From Ancylobacter lacus (GTDB lineage Bacteria > Pseudomonadota > Alphaproteobacteria > Rhizobiales > Xanthobacteraceae): DNA of 53,735 nucleotides. Below are positions 15,808 through 23,556 of the stretch, piece by piece. Below the pieces are notes generated by a model, which was given only the letters and a program-made list of their open reading frames with translations, searched no databases and was not told where the DNA came from. The position numbers and the translations under genes are program-made. Every line of letters begins with the position of its first letter. Position 1 is the stretch's first letter. Where the stretch lies: NCBI RefSeq assembly GCF_018390635.1, contig NZ_JAHBGE010000047.1:1-53735 (forward strand). The letters are read 5' to 3'.

Positions 15808-16547
15808 GATGTGTCTCCTCCTTGGAGAGCCGAGGCAAACTGAGAACCCGCGGCGTGTGAGGCGTGGGCAGCCGGGGTGCGTAAAGGACATCCCGACTGA
15901 TCCGTGTTCGCTGCGAGGGACCTGCACCACATGGGGGCGCGCCCTTTGCCTTGCCTGATGGCAATGAAATCCCGGACATCCGCGCACGCCAGAGCGGTGG
16001 TCACTCGGCTCGCGACCTCCGGGGACGGCGCCCTCGCAACGGCGTTGGCCGGGTCCACTCCCAGATCCACCTGCCGCGTTGAGGTTGGCGCATGCCACGA
16101 GCCATTGTTCTATCGCAGACCCTAAATAAAATCGCGAAAAAGTCAATAAATTTATGACACACGTTCATTTTTATTAATTTTGTATCCGCCCTCAAAAATC
16201 AAACGGAAAATATATTCGACCAATGCCAAATAAACGGGAACTGCGCATCCGCTTTGAGGATTGAGCTTTTTGCAAACCCTTACGCTGTGAAACTCTGCGC
16301 TCCCGGTCAGGCCCTGCAGAACTGTTTCCATGGCAAAGCAAACGCTTGGAAGACCGTTGGCCAGGGCGCCGGAACAGCCACGCCCTTCACCCGTAGCGGG
16401 TTCCCTCTGTTCCGGTCCGATCTGCCGGCATCACCCGACGGCGCCGATGCACGTGGCGGCGTGTTCAGCCCGCATATGCGCCAGGATGATCTGACCTGTT
16501 GGCGCGATCATCAATCACCGGGCACGCAGTCTACAAAGGAGCTCACC
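15808..16547. other. Divergent intergenic region with AT-rich core and one doubtful ORF
   Basis: These 740 bp separate the leftward nhaA operon from the rightward small-membrane-protein unit. Positions 16120-16235 are AT-rich (TTTTTATTAATTTTG, AAATATATTCG), like the other divergent region at 11.7 kb. A leftward frame at 15804-16070 (88 codons, GTG start) ends in a GTGA overlap with the 98-aa gene. Its content is unconvincing and it lacks a ribosome-binding site, so I do not call it. At 16371 a GGAAC-N16-CGTA is a weak EcfG-type promoter match, 176 bp before the next start. Confidence 0.5.
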
Positions 16548-16625
16548 ATGGGTCGCGGAATTCTTCTTTGGCTGATCGGCATTCCGATCCCGATCATCAT
16601 TCTCCTCGTTCTTTTTCTTCGCTAG
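16548..16625 (+). CDS. Very small membrane protein (25 aa)
   Basis: ATG 16548 has AAAGGAG 6 nt upstream. The product is almost entirely one transmembrane helix: MGRGILLWLIGIPIPIIIL, followed by a short LVLFLR end. Short proteins with this MGRGILLWLxGxPIPII pattern recur in rhizobial genomes, usually unannotated because of their length; this is from memory. A 10-bp gap separates its stop from the next membrane-protein gene, so they are cotranscribed. It may be a small partner of that protein (inference from position). Confidence 0.75.
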   Translation: MGRGILLWLIGIPIPIIILLVLFLR

Positions 16626-16635
16626 GAGCTCCCAG

Positions 16636-17553
16636 ATGACATCCACCTACCCAGCGGCCATCGCCGCGACCGCTTCCCTTGCTGCACGGGCCCCTTCGAT
16701 GAATTGGGGGGCTGTCGTGGCGGGCGCTGTCGCGGCGGCCGCGCTCACCTTCGTTCTGATGCTTCTGGGCTCCGGCCTCGGCCTCACCATCGTCTCGCCC
16801 TGGGCCAGTGAGAGCACCAGCCTTTCCACCTTCGCCGTCTCCACGGCCATCTGGCTGGTGATTGTGCAATGGCTTTCCTCGGGCACCGGCGGCTATCTGG
16901 CGGGGCGCCTGCGGCCCCGGCGCGGCGGAGATGCCCACGATGAGACCTTCTTCCGCGACAGCGCACATGGCCTGGTCACTTGGGCCCTTTCGACCCTGCT
17001 GATCGTCATGCTGATCGGCGGCGCCATGTCCGGCGTTCTCGGCACCGGCATGCGGGCGGCATCGAACGTCGCGTCCGGAGCCGCCATGGGGGCCTCGGCA
17101 GGGGCCGCCAATGCTCCCTCGAGCAGGGGCGCCAATCCCGCGTCTTACTTCGTGGACCTCCTGTTCCGCGAGGGCACGGCGGCGCAGGCGAACCCCGCCG
17201 CAGACACCGATGGCGGCGCCGCAGCCCAGGCTTCGCGCATCCTCGCCGAGGGCGCCCTCTCAGGCGCGGTCACCGCGGACGACAAGGCCTATCTCTCCCA
17301 ATTGGTCGCCAGCAGGACGGGACTCTCCCCCGCCGACGCCACCGCTCGGGTGGACGGGGTTCTCGCCCGCGTCAACGACGCCCGGATGAAGGCTCAGGAG
17401 ACAGCGGAGAAGGCGCGCAAGGCCGGCGCCACCTTCGCTCTCTTGGGCACGCTCTCTCTGGTGATCGGCGGCTTCATTGCCTGTGTCGCCGCCGTGATAG
17501 GCGGGCGCCAGCGGGACGACAACGGACATCTGCCCCGGCGCATCGAGCTCTGA
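16636..17553 (+). CDS. Multi-pass membrane protein, often labelled PhnA-like
   Basis: A 305-residue protein with predicted membrane helices near residues 22-48, 62-82 and 112-135, and a last one near 268-292. A long Ala/Gly/Ser-rich loop and a helical stretch (residues 150-265) separate the last two. The motifs GTGGYLAGRLRPR and DETFFRDSAHGLVTWALSTL are characteristic of a rhizobial family that databases often label PhnA-like, without functional support. It follows the 25-residue membrane peptide by 10 bp and is closed by a strong hairpin. The function is unknown; an envelope stress role would suit the neighbours. Confidence 0.75.
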   Translation: MTSTYPAAIAATASLAARAPSMNWGAVVAGAVAAAALTFVLMLLGSGLGLTIVSPWASESTSLSTFAVSTAIWLVIVQWLSSGTGGYLAGRLRPRRGGDAHDETFFRDSAHGLVTWALSTLLIVMLIGGAMSGVLGTGMRAASNVASGAAMGASAGAANAPSSRGANPASYFVDLLFREGTAAQANPAADTDGGAAAQASRILAEGALSGAVTADDKAYLSQLVASRTGLSPADATARVDGVLARVNDARMKAQETAEKARKAGATFALLGTLSLVIGGFIACVAAVIGGRQRDDNGHLPRRIEL

Positions 17554-17563
17554 AGCCAGCACC

Positions 17564-17587
17564 GACCGGCCCCTCGCGGGGCCGGTC
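17564..17587 (+). terminator. Hairpin terminator after the PhnA-like gene
   Basis: A perfect 10-bp stem (GACCGGCCCC / GGGGCCGGTC) with the 4-base loop TCGC starts 10 bp after the stop codon. There is no T-run after it, as is common in GC-rich alphaproteobacteria. Confidence 0.65.
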
Positions 17588-17757
17588 ACATCAACACCAG
17601 CATTATTGTGCGACGCAGCAACATTTTGAATCGCGTGGCGTTGTCCGTGTAGTCATGCCTCCTGGCGAGCCGGGCCATCTTTGCCCATGTGGCGCAAAGC
17701 CATCGGTCAAGCGATCCCGCTCCACGCGTCAGCGGGCTCCACGACAAGGATGCCCCG

Positions 17758-18708
17758 ATGAAAAGCCTCGCCGAACGTTTCGTGCACCTGTCCGGGCTGC
17801 GCTACTGGATGTCCCTGGAAGAGAGCGCCGCCGCCCCTGTCGGGCGCCTTGCCGCGCTGGACGACTTCGGATCCAATCCCGGCGGATTGGGCGCGCATTA
17901 CCACATGCCTGGCTCGTGTCCGCCCCACGCTCCGCTGGTGGTGGTCCTGCATGGCTGCACTCAGTCCGCCGCCGCGTACGATCACCATGCGGGCTGGTCG
18001 CGACTGGCGGATGAGGCCGGCTTTGCGGTGCTCTATCCGGAGCAGCAACAGGCCAATAATCCCAATCGCTGCTTCAACTGGTTCCGGCCCGGCGACATCC
18101 GCCGCGATGGCGGTGAGGCGCATTCCATCCGCCAGATGATCGAGGCGCTGATCGTGAGGCACGATCTCGACCGTGATCGCATCTTCATCACAGGCCTGTC
18201 CGCAGGTGGCGCCATGGCCGCGGTCATGCTCGCAACCTATCCCGAGGTGTTCGCGAGCGGCGCCGTCATTGCGGGCCTGGCCTATGGTGGGGCCAAGACG
18301 GTGTCTGAAGCCCTCGACTGCATGCGCGGATCGCGGGCGACCTCTGACGCGGACCTTCTCGTCCTCCTGCGGTCGGCCTCCAGCCATGGCGGCCCCTGGC
18401 CCAGCATCACGATATGGCAGGGTGCCGCCGACCACACGGTTGCACCCTCCAATGCCGATCACATCTCCGCCCAGTGGCGCGGCATTCACGATCTCGGCGC
18501 GGTGCCGGACCGGTCGGAAACCCTCGGCATCCGCGCCCGTCAGAGCTGGTGCGACGAGAAGGGCAATACCCTTGTGGAAGTGAATACGTTGCGGGACATG
18601 GGCCACGGCGCGCCTGTGGGGGATGATCTGGGATCGGCTGGCCCTCATATGCTGGCCGTAGGTGTATCCTCCACGCGAGAAATCGCGCAGTTCTGGCAGA
18701 TTTCGTAA
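17758..18708 (+). CDS. PHB-depolymerase-family esterase (alpha/beta hydrolase)
   Basis: ATG 17758 has AAGGA 7 nt upstream; a longer frame from 17689 has no such site. The 316-residue product opens with a short helical region. It then shows the oxyanion strand VVVLHGCTQSA (residues 61-71), NWFRPGDIRRDGGEAHSI, and the nucleophile elbow GLSAG with Ser148. A DHTVAPSNAD segment and a GHGAPV segment supply plausible Asp and His. This is the Esterase_PHB pattern, shared by intracellular short-chain PHB depolymerases, feruloyl esterases and LpqC. No clear signal peptide is visible, so a cytoplasmic role on polyhydroxybutyrate or other esters is likely. The exact substrate is unknown. Confidence 0.8.
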   Translation: MKSLAERFVHLSGLRYWMSLEESAAAPVGRLAALDDFGSNPGGLGAHYHMPGSCPPHAPLVVVLHGCTQSAAAYDHHAGWSRLADEAGFAVLYPEQQQANNPNRCFNWFRPGDIRRDGGEAHSIRQMIEALIVRHDLDRDRIFITGLSAGGAMAAVMLATYPEVFASGAVIAGLAYGGAKTVSEALDCMRGSRATSDADLLVLLRSASSHGGPWPSITIWQGAADHTVAPSNADHISAQWRGIHDLGAVPDRSETLGIRARQSWCDEKGNTLVEVNTLRDMGHGAPVGDDLGSAGPHMLAVGVSSTREIAQFWQIS

Positions 18709-18906
18709 AGCGGGCTGCGACCGATTTAAGGGCATTCCCGGCTTTTGGCAGCGCAACGCATCAGCAGACCTGCCGCGATGAACCGCCCGCCATGCCTGCG
18801 TGACTCAAGCCATCTGGCCTCCGGCAAACCCGGGGCGGTTCAGACTAGATACCGCTCGTTTTGACCGCCTTAGGTCCTTCAGAACCGGCGCAATCAAAAG
18901 CAGCAT

Positions 18907-18983
18907 TGGCGCACCCGGCACGATTCGAACGTGCGACCTTTGCCTTCGGAGGGCAACGCTCTATCCAGCTGAGCTACGGGTGC
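18907..18983 (-). tRNA. tRNA-Arg (anticodon CCG)
   Basis: On the minus strand the acceptor strand GCACCCG (5') pairs with CGGGTGC. A GTTCGAATC T-arm is present, and the anticodon stem TTGCC/GGCAA holds the loop CTCCGAA, giving CCG, which reads CGG. The discriminator is G and the CCA end is encoded (18907-18909). The 3' end faces the lower-GC left part of the window. Confidence 0.95.
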
Positions 18984-19172
18984 CCGCGGGCGGCGCGTGG
19001 GCCGCCCGGAGAGACGCCGTCTTCATAGCCGAGGGCAGGGATGCCGGCAACAGGGCTTGTGCGTGATCCACCGTGACGGTTCGGGGGAGGAGACGGGCAG
19101 GCGGGCGGAAGGGGGCTCACGGCGGGGCATTCTGATGCTATTCGGCTGCATCCGTACCTGTCGGGGAGATGG

Positions 19173-20081
19173 ATGATGCCCGCTTCGCCTGATCGTTTGC
19201 CCGAAGGCGGGCGCCGCCGGCCTGCCGAGCGCCCCGTGCCGCGCCCGGCCGGGCCCGGCGCCGCCGGCGCCTGGGGGATCGGCCTCGGGGTCACCGCGCT
19301 GTCGCTCGTGCTGCTGCTGGGGGCGGCGGCGACCTATCTCGGCCATCGCGTGCAGCAGCTCGATGCCGAGGTTCAGCAGCTCGCCATCGCCCAGGCCGAG
19401 ATGAGGGACGCGCTGACGGCGCTGGACGCCGCCGCGGCCGCGCCCCCGGCCCCCGCACCCGCCGACGCGGCGCCGCCGGCAGCCTCTCCACCCCCGGCCG
19501 CGCCGCCCGCCGCGCAGCCCGGCCCGGCGGCCTCCGGGGAACCGCCCGCCGGCCCGGCCATTTCCGCGCCGGAGCTTTCGATGCCCTCGCTCACGCCGGA
19601 AGCCTCCGGCGCGAGCGAGGCGATGGCCCCCGCCCCATCGCCTTCCGTCAGCACCCCGGCCGCGCCGCAGCCGAACCCGGCCACCCCGAACCCGACGAGC
19701 CAGGCCCCCGCGGCCGCGAACGCGGCAACGCCGGCCGCGGATGCCGGCGCGGCGCCGGTGGCCGGCGCCCTGCTCGGCACCGGCTATACCGTGCGCATCT
19801 TCGCGCCGGCACAGAACATCGCGGGCGAGCGGCTGACCAGGCTGCAGAAGACGCTGGAGGGCCTCGGCTTCAGCGTCGGGATTTCGGATGACGGGCTGTT
19901 CGAGCCGCCGACCTCCTCCATCTCCTACCACCCCGCGACCAAGGCCATCGCCGACAAGCTCATGGCCAGCCTGCGCGCCAGCTTCCCCAAGCTCCAGCCC
20001 GACATCGTCGCGCCCGAGGCGATGCCGGATTCGACCCGCAAGATCATCATCCTGACGCTGGCGGCCGGCGCGCTGGGCTGA
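19173..20081 (+). CDS. Membrane-anchored Ala/Pro-rich protein with LytR_C-like C-terminal domain
   Basis: A 302-residue protein: a short basic cytoplasmic start, one membrane helix (about residues 32-55), a short coiled-coil stretch (HRVQQLDAEVQQLAIAQ), and then about 120 residues of Pro/Ala/Ser-rich linker that probably spans the periplasm. The folded C-terminus (about 205-300) has YTVRIFAPAQNIAGERLTRL, a GLGFSVG strand and SISYHPATKAIADKLM. That order resembles LytR_C or SPOR-like envelope domains (inference). A GGGGAG lies just upstream of the double ATG. It is the first gene right of tRNA-Arg, with core-like very high GC. The function is unknown; a cell-wall or divisome role is plausible. 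Confidence 0.7.
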   Translation: MMPASPDRLPEGGRRRPAERPVPRPAGPGAAGAWGIGLGVTALSLVLLLGAAATYLGHRVQQLDAEVQQLAIAQAEMRDALTALDAAAAAPPAPAPADAAPPAASPPPAAPPAAQPGPAASGEPPAGPAISAPELSMPSLTPEASGASEAMAPAPSPSVSTPAAPQPNPATPNPTSQAPAAANAATPAADAGAAPVAGALLGTGYTVRIFAPAQNIAGERLTRLQKTLEGLGFSVGISDDGLFEPPTSSISYHPATKAIADKLMASLRASFPKLQPDIVAPEAMPDSTRKIIILTLAAGALG

Positions 20082-20229
20082 GGCGCGGCCGCGCTCGGCT
20101 CCGCCGCAGGGCCGCCCTCGCCACATCGACCCGGCCGGCCCCCTGTGGCGGCGGATCGCGGCTCGGGCGATCAGCGGGGCACTGGCCGGTTGTCAGGCGC
20201 CCTGCGGCGCCATCCGCCGACCGGCGGGA

Positions 20230-20850
20230 TCACGGCTCCGCCTGGCGGTGGCGGGCCTCGGCCACCGCCAGGCGGAAGCCGTCGAGATCGAGGCCCGGCG
20301 TGCGCAGCGGCCCGATGAGGAAGGTCGGCGTGCCTTCGAGGCCGAGCGAGGTGGCCTGGTCGTTGTTGCGCCGGAGCAGGGCGCCGATGGTGCGGATCTT
20401 CGCCTTGAGGTCGGCGTCGAGCCGGGCCATGTCGATGCCGGCGCCGGCCAGCGCCTCGCGCATGCGCTCGTCGGTCATCAGCCGGCCCGGCATGGCCATC
20501 AGCGTGTCATGGGCGATCTGGTACTTGCCCTGCTCGCGCGCGGCGAGCGCCATCTGCGCGCCATAGACCGATTCCTTGCTGAGGATCGGCCAGTCCTTGT
20601 AGACGAGGCGGATGCCCCGGTCCTCCTTCAGGAGAGCCTCCAGCTCGGGTTCGGCTTTCTTGCAGTAGACGCAGCGGTAGTCGAAGAAGGCGACGATGGT
20701 GACATCGCCCTTCGGATTGCCGGCCACCGGCGATTCCGGGTCCTTGAGGATGGCCTGGGCGTCGATGTTCTGGGCGCCGGCACGGCGCGGCAGAACGAAC
20801 GGGGCCGCCAGCAGGCCGGCGGCGAGGGGAAGAAAGCTCCTGCGGTCCAT
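20230..20850 (-). CDS. DsbA-family thiol:disulfide oxidoreductase, exported
   Basis: The chosen start MDRRSFLPLAAGLLAAPFVL gives a 26-residue signal peptide with an RR-containing, Tat-like N-terminus, ending near RRAGA-Q. The mature part has a thioredoxin-fold strand IVAFFDYRC with the catalytic pair Cys60-Val-Tyr-Cys63, and the cis-proline loop GTPTFLIG near residue 175. This matches the DsbA/Com1-type subgroup, which forms or isomerises disulfides in periplasmic proteins. Many such alphaproteobacterial proteins serve cytochrome or envelope maturation. The frame could start 7 codons earlier, but that would put extra charge in front of the signal. It lies downstream of mmsA, separated by a strong hairpin. 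Confidence 0.85.
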   Translation of the reverse strand: MDRRSFLPLAAGLLAAPFVLPRRAGAQNIDAQAILKDPESPVAGNPKGDVTIVAFFDYRCVYCKKAEPELEALLKEDRGIRLVYKDWPILSKESVYGAQMALAAREQGKYQIAHDTLMAMPGRLMTDERMREALAGAGIDMARLDADLKAKIRTIGALLRRNNDQATSLGLEGTPTFLIGPLRTPGLDLDGFRLAVAEARHRQAEP

Positions 20851-20945
20851 GGGCGGTTCCCTCGCGGCCACGCGGCGCCGCGCGCCGCTGCCGTTCCTTT
20901 CCCATGACAGGGGGCGGCTCGTACAGCGCTACCTCGATCACTTCC

Positions 20946-20981
20946 GCGCGGCCGGGGCGCCCTGCCCCGCCCCGGCCGCGC
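20946..20981 (-). terminator. Long GC hairpin after mmsA
   Basis: A perfect 14-bp stem (GCGCGGCCGGGGCG and its complement) with an 8-base loop begins 7 bp beyond the mmsA stop on the minus strand. No T-run follows. It should separate mmsA from the DsbA-like gene. Confidence 0.65.
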
Positions 20982-20988
20982 GCAGCCC

Positions 20989-22485
20989 TCACTTCAGGGT
21001 CGGCATCACGAATTCGGCGCCGGCGCGGATGCCGGTCGGCCAGCGCGTGGTGATGGTCTTCAGCCGGGTGTAGAAGCGCACGCCTTCCGGCCCGTGCATG
21101 TGGTGGTCGCCGAACAGCGAGGCCTTCCAGCCGCCGAAGGAATGATAGGCCACCGGCACCGGGATCGGCACATTGATGCCGACCATGCCGACCTTGATGG
21201 AATGGGCGAATTCGCGCGCCGCGTCGCCGTCGCGGGTGAAGATGGCGGTGCCGTTGCCGAATTCGTGCTCGTTGATCAGCGTGGCGGCGGTCGCGTAGTC
21301 GGGCGCGCGCACCACGGCGAGCACCGGGCCGAAGATCTCGTCGCGGTAGATGCTCATCTCCGGGGTGACGTTGTCGAACAGCGTGCCGCCGATGAAGTAG
21401 CCGTCCTCATAGCCCTGCAGCTTCAGGCCGCGGCCGTCGACCACCACGGTGGCGCCCGCCGCCTCGCCGGCATCGACATAGGAGCGCACCTTGTCGAGGT
21501 GCTGGCGGGTGACCAGCGGGCCCATCTCCGCCTCGGGATCGGTGCCGGGGCCGACCTTGAGCGCCCGCACCCGCGGCGCCAGCTTCTCGATCAGCGCCTC
21601 GGCGGTTTTCTCGCCCACCGGCACCGCCACCGAGACGGCCATGCAGCGCTCGCCGGCCGAGCCATAGGCCGCGCCCATCAGCGCATCGACCGCCTGGTCC
21701 ATGTCGGCGTCGGGCATGACGATCATGTGGTTCTTGGCGCCGCCCAGCGCCTGGCAGCGCTTGCCGTGCTTCGCCGCGGTCTCGTAGATGTGGCGGGCGA
21801 TCGGGGTGGAGCCGACGAAACTCACCGCCTGCACGTCCGGGTCGGCCAGCAGCGCCTCCACCGCCTCGCGGTCGCCGTTGAGGACCGTGAACACGCCGTC
21901 GGGAAGGCCGGCCTCCTTCAGCCATTCCGCCAGCAGCAGCGCGGCCGAGGGATCGCGCTCCGAGGGCTTGAGGACGAAGGCGTTGCCGCAGGCCAGCGCG
22001 ACGGGGAACATCCACATCGGCACCATGGCGGGGAAATTGAACGGGGTGATGCCGGCGACGACGCCGAGCGGCTGGCGCAGCGCGTGGCAGTCGACCCGGG
22101 TGCCGACGCTCTCGCTCATCTCGCTCTTGAGAAGCTGCGGCGCGCCGGTGGCGAATTCCACCACCTCCATGCCACGCTGGATCTCGCCCACCGCGTCGGA
22201 CAGCACCTTGCCATGCTCGGCGGTGATGACGGCGGCGAGCTGGTCGGTGCGCTCCTCGAGGATGCGCAGGAACCGGTTGAGAATGCGGGCGCGGCGCAGC
22301 GGGGTGGTTTCGCCCCAGCCCGCGGCGGCCGCGGCGGCGGTCTTGACCGCCTCGCGCACCTCGGCGGCGGAGGCGAGCGCGACCTCGCCAGTCTGCCGGC
22401 CGGTCGCGGGATTGAAGACCGGCGCGGTGCGGCCGGTGCCGGCGACGCGGCGGCCGCCGATGAAGTGGGGGATGCTCTCGACCAT
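20989..22485 (-). CDS. mmsA: Methylmalonate-semialdehyde dehydrogenase (CoA-acylating)
   Basis: The 498-residue length is that of the family. The protein has the NAD-binding aldehyde dehydrogenase signatures [15 protein letters not shown] (residues 147-161) and [12 protein letters not shown], the family-typical [15 protein letters not shown], and the catalytic Cys281 in GSAGERCMA. MmsA converts malonate or methylmalonate semialdehyde with CoA and NAD+ to acetyl-CoA or propionyl-CoA, in valine, thymine and myo-inositol breakdown. The start at 22485 has a GAGG about 10 nt upstream; the longer frame to 23070 is only antisense to the regulator. A LysR gene starts 127 bp away on the other strand and is the likely regulator. 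mmsB and the rest of the valine pathway are not in the window. Confidence 0.92.
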   Translation of the reverse strand: MVESIPHFIGGRRVAGTGRTAPVFNPATGRQTGEVALASAAEVREAVKTAAAAAAGWGETTPLRRARILNRFLRILEERTDQLAAVITAEHGKVLSDAVGEIQRGMEVVEFATGAPQLLKSEMSESVGTRVDCHALRQPLGVVAGITPFNFPAMVPMWMFPVALACGNAFVLKPSERDPSAALLLAEWLKEAGLPDGVFTVLNGDREAVEALLADPDVQAVSFVGSTPIARHIYETAAKHGKRCQALGGAKNHMIVMPDADMDQAVDALMGAAYGSAGERCMAVSVAVPVGEKTAEALIEKLAPRVRALKVGPGTDPEAEMGPLVTRQHLDKVRSYVDAGEAAGATVVVDGRGLKLQGYEDGYFIGGTLFDNVTPEMSIYRDEIFGPVLAVVRAPDYATAATLINEHEFGNGTAIFTRDGDAAREFAHSIKVGMVGINVPIPVPVAYHSFGGWKASLFGDHHMHGPEGVRFYTRLKTITTRWPTGIRAGAEFVMPTLK

Positions 22486-22581
22486 GGAAGCGACCTCGCG
22501 GGGAGCGCCGGCGCGGCGGGGGCCGCCGGCTTGCTGGGAGGCCTCTTTCTGCTGTAGCGTTTTACGCACATCAACGCCCCA

Positions 22582-22604
22582 TTCGGCGCAAGCATTGTGC
22601 GGAA
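22582..22604. promoter_or_regulatory. Imperfect inverted repeat between mmsA and its divergent LysR gene
   Basis: A 23-bp dyad, TTC-n-GC-n-CAA-n3-TTG-n-GC-n-GAA, lies just upstream of the LysR start and about 100 bp from mmsA. Position and symmetry fit a LysR-type operator. The strict T-N11-A spacing is not obvious. Confidence 0.45.
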
Positions 22605-22612
22605 TTTGAATA

Positions 22613-23512
22613 ATGGATTGGGACCTGCTGCGCGTCTTCCTCGCCGTGGCGCGTGAGGGGCAGATGCTGGCGGCGGCGCGGCGGCTGGGGCTGAACCACG
22701 CCACCGTCGCCCGCCGGCTCGACGCGCTGGAGGCCGCGCTCGGCACCCCCCTGTTCGACCGCCGCCCCACCGGCTCGGTGCCGACCCAGGCCGGCGAGCG
22801 GCTGCTGCCCGCGGCCGAGCGGGTGGAGGCGGAACTGCTCGGCATCGCCGACGCCACCCGCAGCGCCGGGGCCTCGGTCTCCGGCACGGTGCGGCTCGGC
22901 GTGCCGGACGGGCTCGGCAACCTGCTGCTGGCGGCGGAACTCGGCCGCTTCGCCCGGCGCCATCCCGATCTGGTGGTGGAGCTGGTGCCGCTGCCCCGCG
23001 CCTTCTCGCTCTCGAAGCGGGAGGCCGACCTCGCCATCGCGCTGGATGTCCCGGCGGAAGGCCGGCTCACCGTCTCACGGCTCGGCGACTATACGCTGGG
23101 CGTCTATGCCGCGCGGGAATATGCCCGGGCCCACGGCGTGCCCGCCACGCTCGAGGAGATCGGCGGGCATCTTCTCGTCACCGGGGTGGAGGATTACGCC
23201 TATGCCTCCTCGCTGGACTACGCCCATGTGCTGGAGGCCCATGCGCGGCGGGTGTTCCGCTGCGCCGGCGTGGTCGGGCAGATGGCGGCGGTGCGGGCGG
23301 GGGTCGGCATCGGCGTGCTGCACGATTTCGCCGCGCGGGACGTTGCCGAGCTGGTGCGCATCCTGCCCGGCGTCGGGTTCCGCCGCAGCTACCACCTGCT
23401 CGCCCATCCCGATACCCGGGGTCTCACCCGCATCGCCGCGTGCCACGACTTTCTGGTGGCGCTGTTCCGTGAGCAGCGGGGCCGCTTCATCGCCGCCCCG
23501 GAGCCGGGTTGA
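22613..23512 (+). CDS. LysR-family transcriptional regulator, divergent from mmsA
   Basis: A 299-residue protein with the winged helix-turn-helix at residues 1-60 ([37 protein letters not shown] pattern, described by parts) and a LysR_substrate-type ligand domain after residue 85. The ATG at 22613 gives the usual short MDWDLLR opening. It is transcribed away from mmsA with 127 bp between the starts, the classical layout of a LysR regulator and its target. Whether it activates or represses, and whether it senses a valine or inositol catabolite, cannot be read from the sequence. Confidence 0.88.
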   Translation: MDWDLLRVFLAVAREGQMLAAARRLGLNHATVARRLDALEAALGTPLFDRRPTGSVPTQAGERLLPAAERVEAELLGIADATRSAGASVSGTVRLGVPDGLGNLLLAAELGRFARRHPDLVVELVPLPRAFSLSKREADLAIALDVPAEGRLTVSRLGDYTLGVYAAREYARAHGVPATLEEIGGHLLVTGVEDYAYASSLDYAHVLEAHARRVFRCAGVVGQMAAVRAGVGIGVLHDFAARDVAELVRILPGVGFRRSYHLLAHPDTRGLTRIAACHDFLVALFREQRGRFIAAPEPG

Positions 23513-23543
23513 GGCCACCGCGGCGGCGGGTGCCGCGATGGCC
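23513..23543. terminator. Hairpin between convergent LysR and chemoreceptor genes
   Basis: A 12-bp stem with one mismatch (GGCCACCGCGGC / GCCGCGATGGCC) and a 7-base loop starts directly after the LysR stop and 14 bp before the end of the convergent chemoreceptor gene. It could serve both. Confidence 0.5.
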
Positions 23544-23556
23544 GCTCTTCAACGGA

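Noticed and set aside
15804-16070. 88-codon leftward ORF whose stop overlaps the 98-aa gene start (GTGA)
   Set aside because: The overlap is suggestive, but there is no ribosome-binding site, no recognisable content and a GTG start; the downstream gene has its own strong RBS.
16371-16395. EcfG-like GGAAC-N16-CGTA before the 25-aa membrane peptide
   Set aside because: The last -10 base is wrong and the distance to the start (over 150 bp) differs from the four convincing sites.
18709-18906. Integrase or attachment-site duplicate next to tRNA-Arg
   Set aside because: No integrase frame and no copy of the tRNA 3' end seen between the esterase and the tRNA.
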